A DNA stretch of 64,000 nt from Siderastrea radians. Taxonomy: Eukaryota; Cnidaria; Anthozoa; Scleractinia; Rhizangiidae. Under the pieces are notes generated by a model, which ran no database searches, was not told where the DNA came from, and saw nothing but the letters and a program-made list of their open reading frames with translations. Each line of letters opens with the position of its first letter. Position 1 is the first letter of the stretch. Location of the stretch: NCBI GenBank assembly GCA_964017195.1, contig OZ024895.1, forward strand, positions 46,185,673-46,249,672. The letters are read 5' to 3'. Below, piece after piece: positions 10,344 through 23,156 of this stretch. Both the position numbers and the translations under genes were made by a program.

Positions 10344-13300
10344 TTACGTTTTCAGGGCCACTGTAGTTTCCCACTCGTTTAACTGGTGACGATATCCCCG
10401 CACCATCCACCCCTGAGTAAACCGACGACGCTTTCGTAACACGAGCACGACCACAATGCCAATGATGGACATCGCTATGACAACCGAAGACACGACGATA
10501 ACGATAACTGGCATGGACACTTTTGTTTGTAATGGAGCGGGACTGGGAACAAACGACCCGGTAGAAGGTGTGGATGACCGTGTGGATGAGGAAGCAGTGG
10601 GTACTGGTGAGCGGAGACTGGGTGCTACTGAAAGAAACAAAAAGCAAGAAGAAAGAGATTTGAATTAGAGACACGAAGCACAATGTGGTGAAACCAAAAC
10701 TTTTAAGTTTTTTACAGTGATTTTTGGTTACACTAAAAAGACTAAAACCAACGTACTCGCAGAGACGAGCGCTTAGGATGCAAAAAGTACACTAAACCAC
10801 TCAACTCAAACTGCCAATAACGATTAGGTTACGCCGTTCAGTTTCATTGGCTTAGAAGACAATAGTTTCCAAGATTGGCTGAGAGCAATCGACAACTGCC
10901 AAGCTTCGCAATTCAGTTCAAGATTAACGTACAGTTGACAACACTAAAGTTAACGGTAAACAATTCTGGGAAGCACAGTGAAACGATTGCACCGTTACTG
11001 GAAGACTCGTCATCGGTTCGTTGTTGCAAAATCCCGTCTCAACCTAATTTCTTTCTCTAGACCTCTCTGTAATTGCTGATTGTTTAAACTGCACAAGTGC
11101 AAAAATCAGCGTCTCTTAATTTTTCTCTTCGTTTCTGTTGCCAACTTTTTGCCTTCACAGTCAGTCTTGGATTTCCAACATATTTTTATGACGTTGCCTT
11201 TAGGTGCAATAATTAATCAAACCGAGTTTCGTGTTTTTGTATCTCCACTTACTTGTAGTTTTTGCCGGGCGCGTGGGCCATCTAACTGCAGTTGGCCATT
11301 TTGTCAGTTTACAAAATCCCTCCAAGTCGCTATTTTCTGTCGCCATTTGTTCACAGTAGTTATATTCACCAAAGTGTTCTCTGTACAGCTCTGGGCATTT
11401 TTTCTGCACACTCTCGCAATCAGACTTGCAAACTGTGTGTAGCACGATCTCCTCTTTGTCCTCTGGGAAACATGTCGGAGCGAATTCCGCGCAGAAAAGC
11501 TTTTTTAGCGTCTGCGAGCACACAGAGTGGTTGCCGAATTTGTGGAGTTTCCCTTTGAGCACGTTGTCTAGGATCAGTTGCATATCCTTAGCTTGAGTGG
11601 TGTGTGTGTAACCAAGACCAGCGCACGAAGACATGTGAAGCTTCGTACAGTTCTGCATAATGGGAGCTGAGGAAGATATTAAATAGCAATCAAGACAATA
11701 TAAAAGCTTGAAGTAGTTTTTCTAACTGAGGCCTCTTGCAAGCAGTGACCACGCTTATATGTAATAGAAGGGATCACCCCGAAGGCGGGGTAGGAGAAAT
11801 TTTCCCGCCCTAGCCCTAATTGTTACAAGACTGGATAGCTTTATCTGCTGGATAAATCACTATCCAGTGGATAAAATGCATTGGTTGGGGTACATTTTAT
11901 GCGCTGGATAGCTGTTTACCCGCTGAACTAAGTTATCCGTCCTTTGAACAACTGGGGAATCTGTTTGGCAGGTTCCACATCGTCGCAGAAAGGAAGATTG
12001 CGTTTAGTTCGAAAGACCACAGTAGCCCAAACTGGTAGTATATGTACAGGAAAATTGCGTTGCCTGTGGAAAGACCGACCCAGGGACTTTCTAAATGGCC
12101 GCTTGCACAGGCAATGTTTGATGCGAACTTAGTGGTAATAATTGCGATGATTTCAACTACCGTCCATTTTTTCTGCAATAATACTTCGATTTGATTGCGA
12201 TTTAGCTGCGATTAGAGAATAGCCCATACGATGTCAGCCGTAAAGGCTGGCTGCTAACATCGCAGTGCATGCACTCTGCTCTAATCGCAACAAAGTCGCA
12301 ATCAGCTCACCGATGAAATGTAAAATCGCAGCAGAAATGAAAACCACAGGGAATTTCATACACAGACGATTTGGGCGTATAAATTGCTGCTGAAATCGCT
12401 AAAAACAATTAGCTGGGAAAGCGGCTATTTAGGCGTGGTCTTGGATACAAACCAGCAGCCACGAAAAACTTCAATGGGAGGATCGCAGTCATTATTATTA
12501 ACGAAGCTGGTACTCCTTGATTGGATACTTTGCTCAAGTCCGAGAGGTGTTTGGAATTGAAAAGGCTTGTTGATAAATATTACATCACCAGAAACTCGCT
12601 AATACACACTATACTAAATGTGCAAGGGCGACATTTTTAAATAATGAATTAGAGCTCTGTTACCCCGTTGTGAAATTAATGATATTACACAAGCGGCGTA
12701 AATGTCACTTCTTTGCTCAAAAAAACAAGTCAGTTGTGGTTCATCGCACGTCAAGCACAAAAACTGTCAATCATTTATTCACCTTGTCATCAGTGAGCTT
12801 TGAACCGAATAAGGGAGTGACTTGCAAAGCAGGTTGTAGCAGTCGTTTTCGAGGTCGAGATATCCAGGTGAACTTCATGCAAATTACATGAAGAACCACA
12901 CCCTAACACCTGTTCAACGTTTTAGGTTAAAACCCTTTAAGCCCTAACAGTGACGAAAATGAAATTTCTCCCTACAATAACACTACATTCAAATGATGAG
13001 AATAACGGAAATGATCACCAAGGATAAGATCTTATATTTAGGGAAATTCTCCTTACTAGTTCCATAAGAAATGTAAAGAGAGCAGCAACGAAAATATGCA
13101 TTTTTATATCAGGGCTTAAAGGGTTAATCTGTGGTCACGAATGGTCGGTTTGCACCAAAATTAACACCCGATATTTTCCATTATCACCTAGCCGCGATTG
13201 TTTTTGAACGTACGATATGATTTCTTCCTTTCTTTTTACACGGTTGCCAAGGTAACTGCTGAAACGGAAACCACTGTTACTCGCTCTCTTCAGCGGCTTT

Positions 13301-15061
13301 TACGTTTGAGTACTTTTTGAACAGAATTTAGATCATTTGAAAACTTGCATTGCTTAACCAAAACAGTGGTTGTTTACCATGTACCCAAAAAATCCGGAAA
13401 TTTCGGTTGGAATGGAAATGGAAAGGCTAACTTGGTCTTCTCAAACAGAAAATTTCCGGAGACAACGGGATTTCTTGAAAGGTAGTCCAAAATTCCCAAA
13501 CGCAATTTCCACGCGGAAAATGTACGTTCCATTTGCTCCTTATTATTTTTTCCAGGCCTTTTGGCTTTTATCGGTACCTGTGGAAATGTCCGTAAAAATG
13601 GAACACGCACATCCCATGGAAATTTCCGTTCGGCCCCATCTTTCGTAGGCCGTTTAACTGTCGTGGTATTGAGCGAATAACAAACAGAAACTATCGATCA
13701 AGTACATGGAGTTTTACTGTCAAAGACACATGCACTAACAAATGTCAAATCTCTATCGGCTGCCACAAACAGATTAGGGCAGGTACATTAATTTCTGTTA
13801 CCTTACTCTTCCATGAATCGTGCAAGGAATTAGCGTTGGGTGATTTTTTTTTTGAACTTGCGTGTATTTGTGCTTTTCTCGCTGACGCATATCGTCACCC
13901 TGTGTTTAGTACTATGCACAAGTTCACTTTACTCCCAGACTGATAAAAAAGCTTGCCATTTACTATTTTTAATCGCACGGGATAAAGAAGTACCTGTTTA
14001 AACCCGACAGTCAAATCAGTTTGTAAAGCTGAAGAGGTTTATTCCTTAACGAACAAAATTTTAACGTTACACCTGTGAAACCCAAATATAAACCACTCCC
14101 ATGCGTGCGCTTGCTTTGAACAATACGAACACATGTACATTAGCAACGCAACTGCTTTTGTTCAGTTTAATTGTTCAACAAACCCGCCACAAGTACGAAA
14201 CATTTTTTCCTTGTAAAGATTTAGTTGCTCATTTGCATGTAGTACTGACCGATGCGAAACTAAAGAGTGGTATATGAATTATTAATAACGGAGCTTTATT
14301 TTGAAAACAAGTTGTTATACATCTTAGCTGTAAAGTGAAGTCGCCTACTGCCAATTTTAAAATAAATGCTAAACAAACATAATTTTTTAGACTATTATGC
14401 ACTTGCTGTCAATATTCAAATTTACTTTCGCTAATTGCTTTAATTTGTGTTCGACGAGAATTATTTTAGTGTCCGTCCATTAGCCGATAGTAAATTTTCT
14501 CCGCCTCAGATTTCATCTGACTGTTAACTGAACATTAATCAAGACACTGACAGCTCGCCTTGAAAATTATAAATTTAAATATATATTTCACTTACTTGTG
14601 CTGTTGCTCCGAGGTTTGTAATTCTCCGGCTCAAGACACTCACGTGTGTTCTTGTCGCTTCGTGTCGCCGGAAGTAACCGGCACAGACCTTTAATCCACT
14701 CGATTTTTTCATAGTTCACTCTCGGCTCACAACCTTTGACAAACTCCTCACAAACTTTCCTACACGGTAAGACAGGACTATACTGGTCTTCGACGCATTT
14801 AGGAACGAAAATCGCACACATTATTATATCGAGATGTTTCGAACACTGTTCGAACTGTCTTGCATCCCGCTCCAAGTGATATGCGATGTTGTGTTCGTGG
14901 AGGGTGACATTATTAGGCAAATGCGCCGTGTAATTGTAGCCAACGTTGATACATCTTTTGAACAAGGAAGGATTTAAGCGGTGGCATATCTGAGTCAAAA
15001 TTCCGACCGGTAAAAACACCAGAACCAGAGAAAATAGCGCTGTTGTTATTGCGCTTGTCAT
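10344..15061 (-). CDS. Fz2-A: twin Frizzled-type CRD type I membrane protein
   Basis: Three exons on the minus strand: 15061-14596, 11666-11253, 10627-10344, giving 387 residues. Exon 1 encodes a signal peptide (MTSAITTALFSLVLVFLPVG) and CRD1 with all ten cysteines in Frizzled order, including GYNYT at the conserved glycosylation site. Exon 2 encodes CRD2, also with ten cysteines. Exon 3 encodes a Ser/Thr/Pro stalk, a helix at about 330-358 (VIVIVVSSVVIAMSIIG onward), a basic RKRRRF stop-transfer and a tail ending TTVALKT. Both introns are phase 1 and use GTAAGTG donors. An upstream in-frame GTG was ignored in favour of the ATG at 15061. It is oriented head-to-head with Fz2-B, with 3.1 kb between starts. 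By family analogy the CRDs bind Wnt or other lipid-modified ligands; the role here is inferred. The 2.9 kb intron 1 holds several MITEs. Confidence 0.85.
11826..11956. mobile_element. Truncated TATCCAG-type MITE in Fz2-A intron 1
   Basis: Inverted segments built on GGATAGCT and TATCCAGTGGATA, ending GTCCTTTGAACAACTGGGG on the right. The pattern resembles an abundant coral foldback family known to me. The left end is eroded. Confidence 0.55.
12192..12304. mobile_element. Foldback element in Fz2-A intron 1
   Basis: Left TGATTGCGATTTAGCTGCGA is mirrored by TCGCAACAAAGTCGCAATCA on the right, with CTCTAATCGCA inside. A 113-base imperfect hairpin with no coding content. Confidence 0.5.
12927..13127. 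mobile_element. MITE with TTAA-CCCTTTAAGCCC ends
   Basis: About 201 bases with ends TTAAAACCCTTTAAGCCCT and GGGCTTAAAGGGTTAA. Relatives are at 39751-39957 (both ends) and about 50555-50730 (left end). A TTAA target duplication would fit piggyBac-like mobilisation, but that is inference. Confidence 0.6.
13370..13650. repeat. AAATTTCC-rich dispersed repeat
   Basis: Repeated AAATTTCC and GGAAATTTCC words on both strands, an imperfect palindrome (AATTTCGGTTGGAATGGAAA near 13397). A related segment with the same TTTCGGTTGGAATGGAAA wording lies at 53080-53310 inside Fz2-F's 3' neighbourhood. No gene. Confidence 0.45.
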
Positions 15062-15861
15062 TGCTGTGTTCACGACGCTGTCGCACAGAGAAAATGTTAA
15101 CACGTGTTTTTAAAAAACCGCTATTAGTATGGTAATTTTAAATCAGCTGATTTAAAGATTTTCCTGAGTCACGTTGAGGTTTAGAAAAAATGTCGGCCGT
15201 GTTGCCGTGGCGATAAAATTGAACGAATCACTGTCAAGCACGTTAGTAAACTAGCCACTGGAAATCGCCTGCTCAAGACATGATTTCGCGTCGCTCAGTC
15301 AGAAACCGGACGTGTTGAAGACCTGTTTTCCAGCCGAAATATCGGCAATGCTGTATATATTCTACATTTTATGTCCAAGTTTTTTTTTGTTTGTTTGTCA
15401 AGTATTTTTGTCAAGTCTTTCTACCATTCGTAGCGTATTAAAGGATCGATCGGTTTACCGTTTATATTTGTTTTGTCAAGTATTTTGCTGGTCTTCAGGT
15501 CTTCAACAGGTCTAGATCCGACTCTCCTCAAACTTTTGTCGCTGAGTTCTTAGCCGTTTTGAATTTAAAACACTGGCAGGGGTTTTATGTTACCAGCGGA
15601 TTAGAAATCGAGTTCAGTCCATTCGTTACGATTAAAGGATCGGTAGTGTTCTGAAATTCTTAAAACCAACAAGATGATGATGTAAACTAGGAAGAGGGAT
15701 ACTTTCAAAAGTTCCAAAATATGCCACTTGAAATGTGGAAAAACACAAAATAAAGTGTATTCCCCTAAAATTAGAGGCAAGCATAGAAAACCTGTGTAAC
15801 CTGCTTTTATAAGCGTAGGTAGCGCTCAACTCCAAAGTTTTGGCTAGCTGCATGTGAACAG

Positions 15862-16264
15862 ACACAGGTAACCCAAGAAAGTGACATGTGAGAGTTTTTA
15901 TGGACCTAAAAATCGATCGAAAACAATCGCCTATTTTCCCTTGAAAAAACACAAAAATCGAACTAAAATTTGAAAACCTTACCTCTTGCTCTTTTTGGGT
16001 TGTTTTACCACTTTCTCGAGCTTCTGGGGGCTGTTTTAGGCGACTTTCTACTCAACGGTCGAACGCCGGTTGAGCAGAAAATCGCCTATTAAAACAACTT
16101 CCAGACGCTCGGGAAAGCGGTTAAAACACCAAAGAAGCACAACAGGTACGGTTTTCGATTGTTATGTTGTTTTCACTGGAAAACCGGCGCTTATTTTTGG
16201 TCGACTTTCACAGCTGCTTTCAGGTCCATACAAACTCTAATAATACGCTTTGGTTACCTGTGGA
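15862..16264. mobile_element. Foldback element with CACAGGTAACC ends
   Basis: Outer arms CACAGGTAACC...GAGTTTTTATGGACCT and the mirrored AGGTCCATACAAACTC...GGTTACCTGTGG. A strong inner hairpin at about 15990-16150 has arms through TTTCTCGAGC/CGCTCGGGAAAG and GGCGACTTT/AAAATCGCC. 403 bases, non-coding. Confidence 0.65.
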
Positions 16265-17404
16265 ACCGGTAGCAGGTGAAGGAGGCAATTAAATTGAGAA
16301 GACGAAGGTTGCTTTTTTAAATAAATTTGAAACAGAATACAAGAATATTGATAAAAATTTAAAAAGGTACGGGACGACTGATTTTTTTTACTTCAAATGT
16401 TTTACTGATCCAGGTCTACTTGAGATCCGGCAACTCTCAACGCCTTGTCGCTGTGGTCCTGACATTGGAAAGGCGGGGACTCGCTGGACAATTTTTTACG
16501 GGATAAGGCAATACTGAATAAAGTGCAGACTGATCCTTACGTCAAGGGGAAGGAGCCCAAGGAGCCCAATTTAAAACAATTAGTTTAATATGTAGTAAAT
16601 AGTTTGAACCCAATAGTCATGCCACAAGGAGGTTGTGTATGATTGACCGGGTGAGTGTAGTCCTGAAAGGGACTGTTGGTGGTGACAGTGACTAAGGATT
16701 CAGCCTGTGTGGCCAGCGGACTAGGCCGAGACTGAGACTGTTAAGCCTCTAAAACATTCTGGAGTATGCATGCAGATCAACTCTTATGCATTCAGTCTAG
16801 TCCCTAGGCTCTCTCTTCGTTTCGCGGAACGTTATGCCGTTCGTACACTGATCGATCAAGCCAGAAATTTATGACATTACTGAATTGTTACATGGCTATC
16901 AGGGACAATTCGCTGTAGTTGTAATGAATTCTTATGAAGATCAATCAGACCTGAAATTCCAGAACGAGATCCACATTTGCCTTTCCGCATGTTGGGCGGA
17001 AACGTGTATAACCCTTGATTTCGTCGAGCTTCCTTATGTACGAATAAAGCTTATACCTTGAAACTGTTAGCGCAGGAAAGTTTATATTATCTTAATTACA
17101 TATCGACGGTTCGAAACTAAAAGGTCTAAAGCTAAAGTCCTTAATCTTGTAAAATATGAAAACACAAAAATAATGAAAGGTGAAAACAGTTTAATAGCTG
17201 TTATTCACAAGTGTTTTGGTACCAAGAATAATCCAGCGTTTGCAGACGAAGTTGTGATCAGATTGCCCTGCTTCCTAACGAATTTCAAAATCTGGAGGCA
17301 TTTCAATTTTTTCGGCAAGTTCATCAGCAGGCAAGTGGTTAGGTTGGTCTGGTCCTTTTGTTGAGCAGACATGACAGCGAAGTAACAGTGTTGTTTACAT
17401 TCTG

Positions 17405-17985
17405 GGTAGGTAGGTAGGTAGGTAGGTAGGTAGGTAGGTAGGTAGGTAGGTAGGTAAAACTTTATTTATACACGGAATCCATTCATGTTACATGCTCTTC
17501 CATCGAGCCGTGTCTAAATTAATCAATTAACTAATTAAAATATCCAACTAAATTACCTATCTGTACAAGATTATTACTAAAAAACTATCTTTATTAACTA
17601 TTATTTAATGACATAGAGACAATTTAAAAGAGCCGAGAGTGGGCTGTGTCTTAGCGCTCAAAGGCAAGCTGTTCCAGAGAACAGAACCACGATATTGGAA
17701 GCTTCGTTTTCCTGCTTCAGTGCTCGGTCTAGGGACAAAGAGGTTATATTTTGAATTTCGTAGGTTATGTGAGTGAACACTGGATGTAGTTTTAAAGATG
17801 CTTGTTAAACGAATCGGAGAAAGATTGTGGAGAGCCTTAAACAGATTAATCGCTAGTTGCTTTGAACGCCTTTGCTCCAGACAGTCCCAACCGAGGTCAC
17901 CGAGTAAAATTGAAGATCTAACATTTAGGTCTGAGAAGGTGATTAAACGTGCAGCCCTATTTTGGGTCAGCGACTCTTGATAATT
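17405..17985 (-). mobile_element. 3' end of a non-LTR retrotransposon (RT ORF tail)
   Basis: On the minus strand an open frame from about 17983 to a stop at 17605 translates as the C-terminal end of a LINE reverse-transcriptase polyprotein: QNRAARLITFSDL, then FKALHNLSPIRLTSIF, then GSVLWNSLPLSAKTQPTLGS. The 3' side ends in a (CTAC)n tail, seen as (GTAG)n at 17405-17457, as expected for LINEs that end in a microsatellite. The 5' part is missing (5'-truncated insertion). Confidence 0.75.
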
Positions 17986-18180
17986 ATAATTATAATTATG
18001 CTACTGTGCGGTGGAGATCACTGAACTGGAAATAGCAGGGTGACGCCATTACAGACAGTTTCTTAATTAAAACCACAACATTTGCAATGAGAGTGAAATA
18101 CACGCAACTACACAATCCAGCTTAGATAAACCAAGGACTTAGCTTCGTGTGAAACAGACTGGAACCGAATCAAGTTGAAC

Positions 18181-21100
18181 ATGGTCAAGTTGTTTGCTTT
18201 CTCCATTCTGTTGTGCGGTATAAGCGCTGTCTTTGCGGCCTTCGGTTCTCTGCAGACACGCAGGCATGCGCGCTCCAGGGATCAGTGCAACAGGTTTGTT
18301 GAAGGTCCGTTAGCGTTCTGTTCAGCAGCCGGCTACAACGACACATTTGAGTTTCCCGAAGGTTTGACTGAACGCGAGCTTCAATATGCAGCCGTCGGCT
18401 TCAAGAGATTATTTCAAAGTATGACGAACTGTTCGCAAAACACTTTGGCAGTAACAATGGGGTGCTCGTATGCTGTGCCACAGTGCTCCAAAGGAAAACG
18501 TGTTTATCCTTGCAAAAGAGTTTGTAACGAGTTCTTGAAGCAGTGTGAGAAAGGAATCCCTGAGGTCTTCTTGGACTATCTAATCGCGTCTTGTCATGTT
18601 CTTCCAAATGAGAAAGCGAGCAGCGGAAAGTGTCATGAGCCCCCTAATTTCACTACAAATGACAGTGTTAAAGGTGCGTGCAAACTTGGATGACAAAACC
18701 CTATTAGTAGAATTCTATTGGTATCAGGGCTGAAGCCTTTTACAATCTACTTTGAGTAGAAATAAAAAAAAAGGCAAATTTCTGTCTGCAGAGTATTCAT
18801 AAACAAGCAGCAGTTCCAGATTTCAAAAAATTAACACTCCGATAATACGTGGCTCAAGATTTACCTCGAAGTATGAGCTTTATTTCGGCAAAATTCGTAT
18901 TTTGAGAGACTAAATTGTATTGTTTTAAAATATTTGTTCCCTTACCTTAAACGTTAGATGACATCATAATTTATGATCTGAGCATGAGCTATTTCATGCG
19001 ATCTGATAACGTGCTTGACTGCGCACACTGAATATCTGGTGAAACAATAGCCCTTTTCACAGTTAACTTTTCTCATTTGCATTATAAAGTATTTGAACAT
19101 GGATGTGAGGCAATTTCGGGCAGAAACTGCAAAATTGCCCGAAATTGCCTCGCATCCACGTTCAAAAACATTGTAATGCAAATGAGAAAAGGTAACTGTG
19201 AAAAGGGCTATTGCTCTCGAAGACCTCGAACTTCATTGTGTTGTTGCCAATTATGTATGTTTATTTCTCCATATCTCGCACCGATAAGCTCTATCGATTG
19301 CTTTTACGAGAGCAATTGATAATCAACTGTTGTGATTGAAGTGCGTGATCACCTATTTACCAATTCTAACTCCTCGACTCAACCCGTAGCTGACCCTGGT
19401 GAAATGTGGTTTTTACTTTCCAGCCTGAGAGTTATATGAAAATAAGCTGTGAACAGGTTCCTTAGCAGGGAATAGAGCGTAGAAAAAATCGGTTCCCCTC
19501 CTCAGTCCTCACTCGGCACGCACCACCCATCTATTTTCTTTGCGCCATATTTCTCACTAAGGAGTCTGTTCATAAAGAACATAAATTTCTTTTTTTGTGT
19601 TTTTTTCCTCACAGGTCCGCTAGACCGAGGCTGTGTAGAATTGATTATTCCTGCGTGTAAGAATCTCGGTGTGTCCAACTACACTCTAATATCTTTAGAA
19701 CAGCAGAAACGATTGTACAAGTACACATACCGTAAAGAATACAAAGTAGGAAACGTGGAGACAATTTTTCCTCCATTGTTCCAAAAACTGTTTCAGAGGT
19801 ATCCCAAGTGCCAAGAGAACCTAAAGAAGCTGTACTGTGGAGAGTACTTACCGCCATGTTTTCCACATGAACCCGCAGCTGAAGGTCCCGGATTTTACAC
19901 CATCTGCCAGTCGGTTTGTGATGAGATAACCAGAGACTGTCCGGATTTTTTCAGGTAATTTTAACCACCAAAAAATAAAGAAGATTGAAAATTCGAACAA
20001 ACCTTTGCTCACCCCCCCCCCCCCCATACGGAGACACCTCTGCTAGGCGGACACATTCTCAACCGTCCATAACTAACTCTCCCAAGGATCGAGTAGTAAA
20101 GTAGCTTGCAGTCGCTCTTTTTCCTAAAAAGGAAGACAGCCAGATCCTCAAGTTTTAATACATTGGGCATGTTACAGCCTCATAGCACTTTAAAATAATT
20201 AAGAAAACGATATCGTACGTCAGTTTGTGAAGGCACCAGACCACCTCCGTCATCTCACCGCCTTCCCTGCACACACGTCATTACGGAACGGCAGAACGAA
20301 TCGCTTTGACGAAGGGCTAGCATTTGAATCTCCTTACAGTGATCAATTTACGTCATATCAACTCAAGCAGCGTCATTACGGGGACTGGCTTTCTGAACGA
20401 TTGAGTAGGTTTCCGTGCGTTTCTAAACGTTGTAGTTAGCAATGATAAGTTTTCGGTGTCTTTTTGGGTTTCAAAACGAAAATACTTTGTTTTGTGATTC
20501 GCAGGAACTATTTCCCAGATGCAGAGTATTGCAGTTTTGCGGGGAAAGAAAACACCAGTCATGGGTATTGTAGGCGAAGAGAGTGGCCACCACCGTTTGC
20601 CTGGGCTCGTTATGTCAGAGTTTCTGGTTAGTTCATCCAGACACTCACGGTTATTCCTAAAACGAACATAACAGCCATTAAGTTATCAGACAAAGAAAAC
20701 GTCCTTTTGTGATTCATTCCTTCCTTCTTTCCTTCCTTCTTCCTTCCTTCTTGGAGTTAGTCAGCTAGTCAGTCAATGAGTCAGTCAGTCAGTCAGTCAA
20801 CCAATCAGCCACTCAGTCAACTGACCAGTCAGTCAGTCAGTCAGTCAGTCAGTCAGTCAGTCAGTCAGTCAGTCAGTCAGTCAGTCAGTCAGTCGGTCAG
20901 CGAGCCAGCCACTCAGTCAGCCAGCCAGCCAGTCAGTCAGTCAGTTGGTCAGTCAGTCAGCCAGTCGGTCAGTCAGACAGTCAGCCAATACGTCAGCCAG
21001 TACGTCAGCCAGTACGTCAGCCAGCCAGCCAGCCAGTCAGTCAGTCTGTCGGTCGTTCGGTCGGTCCGTTAGTCAGTCATTCAGTCGGTTAGTCAGTCAA

Positions 21101-21504
21101 TCAGGTCATAGAAGGCACTGCCTTTACTTACATCACTACAATTTACTGGATTCCTTCTTTTATACACACTAATAACAAAAGTGGGTCCTTCAAACAGAGC
21201 AATCTAAGAACTTGATACGCAAAAAACTTACAGACCTTGATTAACAATCAAAGAAGGGTTCCAAAAAATTAAGTGAATTATTTATGTTTCAGAACCTTCA
21301 ACGCCTTCCAGTTCTACCAAGGGGCCCAAATCCAAGGGAGCCAAAGCATGGATCATTGCATTGGCAGTTGTGGTGCCCCTTCTCATTGTGGGCCTCATAT
21401 TGGGAGGCGCCATCTGGTGGAAGTGGCGGCGTGTTCCAAGTCAGTCTGGATACACAAAACAAGCTGACGATACGGCTCCTTTAGAAGGAGCAATGGAGGC
21501 CTGA
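18181..21504 (+). CDS. Fz2-B: twin Frizzled-type CRD type I membrane protein
   Basis: Four exons: 18181-18673, 19615-19954, 20505-20626, 21293-21504; 388 residues. A signal peptide (MVKLFAFSILLCGISAVFAA) is followed by CRD1 (about residues 36-150, ten Cys, KGKRVYPCKRVC core). CRD2 is opened by PLDRGC, also has ten Cys, and is split by a phase-2 intron right after DCPDFF. The last exon carries a Ser/Thr/Pro-Lys stalk, a helix at about 336-359 (WIIALAVVVPLLIVGLILGG) and a tail with SGYTKQADD. Intron phases are 1, 2, 1. NCS after the third cysteine and GYNDT are glycosylation sequons; the second matches the site in Frizzled CRDs. First of three same-strand paralogues (B, C, D). An SQSV-coding (AGTC)n tract fills intron 3. 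A surface receptor or decoy for Wnt-like ligands is the likely role, inferred. Confidence 0.88.
19045..19213. mobile_element. Near-perfect hairpin element in Fz2-B intron 1
   Basis: 169 bases whose two halves are almost exact inverted copies. CAATAGCCCTTTTCACAG...TTTTCTCATTTGCATTA on the left mirrors AATGCAAATGAGAAAA...CTGTGAAAAGGGCTATTG on the right. The inner pair is GAGGCAATTTCGGGCA/TGCCCGAAATTGCCTC. Likely a young MITE. Confidence 0.75.
20756..21105 (+). repeat. (AGTC)n tract in Fz2-B intron 3
   Basis: About 350 bases of the tetramer with scattered variants (GCCA, ACGT). Any reading frame of Ser-Gln-Ser-Val in it is a by-product. Flanked on the left by a TTCC-rich stretch (20720-20755). 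Confidence 0.9.
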
Positions 21505-21739
21505 AAATTGGGTGGACTTTCCTCAGAAGCCACTATTCACTAGCCCAGTAGAACCCTTAGACATTCCTCTATGCAGGCATCATAATCCGTAAACTAATAG
21601 AACGCTTGAGGAAACTAAGCACTAGTTCATTTGAAATCCTGTCACCTTTCATCATTGTCTTCGTCATGATCATCATCGTCACCATTGTCATCCTTATCGT
21701 CTTCAACGTCTTCGTCGGCATCAACCTCTATTTTTACTC

Positions 21740-21778
<39 letters not shown>

Positions 21779-23156
21779 TAAGGGGTTAGTTTCTAAAGAA
21801 TCTGTGGTGCAAGGACACTGACAGACAGACAATGTCCTTTTAAAAGTACTAAGATTATGATCGAGACCGCAGGTCAATAGGTAGTTTGTTCCAGGAATGC
21901 TTCTCATATCCAGTTTTCCTAGCCCTGGGTATCCATAAACAACAACAACAACAACAAAACATCGCGTCACCATGTCAACCAATCAGAAGAAAAACTTAAG
22001 TTAATCGTGACTTATTGCACGCATTTTCCAGCGCTTGAACCTATTTACATGTATTTGTTTCGAGTTCCGATTGGTTCAGTTTGTTATCTGCGCCTGTTGT
22101 GATTGGTTAGAGTAATTGCTTTTATTCTGGTCTCAAGACAATCAACTAAAAACCGCTCTTAGCCTTCTCGACAGGCTTCTTTCTCCATTGTCCCTGCAAA
22201 CGCCTCGTATGTTCAAGCGTGCAGAATGAGGCGAGTGTATTGAATGAAGGCGTGGGGGTAGGGGAGCGGGAGCTCTATGGAATGTTCATTACTTTTGCAT
22301 CTTTAAGCATGTCCTAGATATCAGAAGATGTTAAACTATTCTTAGCCTTATACAGTGAAACAAATAATTTTACATTGAGATGCGCATACTCCAAGAAGTA
22401 TCCACCTCCACCCCCCCTTCCCAACCCCTCCCCTCCCCTCCCCTCCCCTCCCCACCCTCAATATGGAATAGTAATCTTCTAAATGTCAATACATTAAGAT
22501 CATGAAAACCACATTTATGCAACAGCAATACATGTATATTGGCACCTGTTGTCATCTGGCTTCTGATATATCATCATATTAAAGAAATTTTACTTTGTTT
22601 ATAGTGAACCAATTAAATGTCATCCTTTATGCGCCAGTTTTACAGTTTTTCGAGCCCCCTCCTTTTTCGTTTCCCTTGTGTTTTCCTTCGTTGTTGATTT
22701 TATTCATCCCCCTGAACTTGATACGAAAATCATACTTGTATCCGCGTTATATTAACAACGCTGCGGGCAATACAACCTTTATATTTGATGTCACTGATCT
22801 ATCGAGTTATATTCGAAATAAAACACTTTTTTCCTTCGGTTTTCTTTGAAAATAATTCATTAGCCACAATTGGACTTGATTGTTAGAAAAAAAGGCATTT
22901 TCCGTCCATGGAAAGGCAAACTTTACTACAGAGATCAACACATCACGTGGATATAAGCCAATAATAATGTAGTTTTATAAGAGGATTGTGACAGAGTGAC
23001 GAGCGACAGCAAATACTCTTCAAAATATCACATCGAGCTGAGATAAAAATATTTGAGTGTTTCTTTAAATAATAAGTAGAGCTTTCCGTGCGCTGCACAG
23101 TTCGGCGGTATAAGCAGTCATCACCAGTAACTCGGAGCTTTTAATTGAAGGTAGAA
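21505..23156. other. Interval between Fz2-B and Fz2-C
   Basis: No gene. Contains (CAGA)n at 21739-21776, a CAA run near 21940-21957, a dispersed MITE copy at 21968-22160 and a CCCCT tract at 22424-22455. The last ~150 bases before 23157 should hold the Fz2-C promoter; GATAAAAATA near 23042 is the nearest AT-rich candidate. Confidence 0.5.
21968..22160. mobile_element. MITE copy related to 59500-59782
   Basis: Shares with 59615-59782 the order CATGTATTT, CGAGTTC-GATTGGTTCA, TTGTGATTGG and the end (A)GCGCTCT/ACCGCTCTT. The left end is less clear. Inverted CCAATCA/TGATTGG words occur along it. Confidence 0.55.

Larger units (their letters stand above)
15062..18180. other. Head-to-head interval between Fz2-A and Fz2-B
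   Basis: No gene. Holds a foldback element at 15862-16264, a (GTAG)n tract and a minus-strand non-LTR retrotransposon tail at 17405-17985. Promoters of both neighbours must lie at its two edges, but no convincing TATA box was picked. Confidence 0.5.

Noticed and set aside
20776..21172. Ser-Gln-Ser-Val repeat proteins
   Set aside because: They are products of the (AGTC)n microsatellite lying within an intron.
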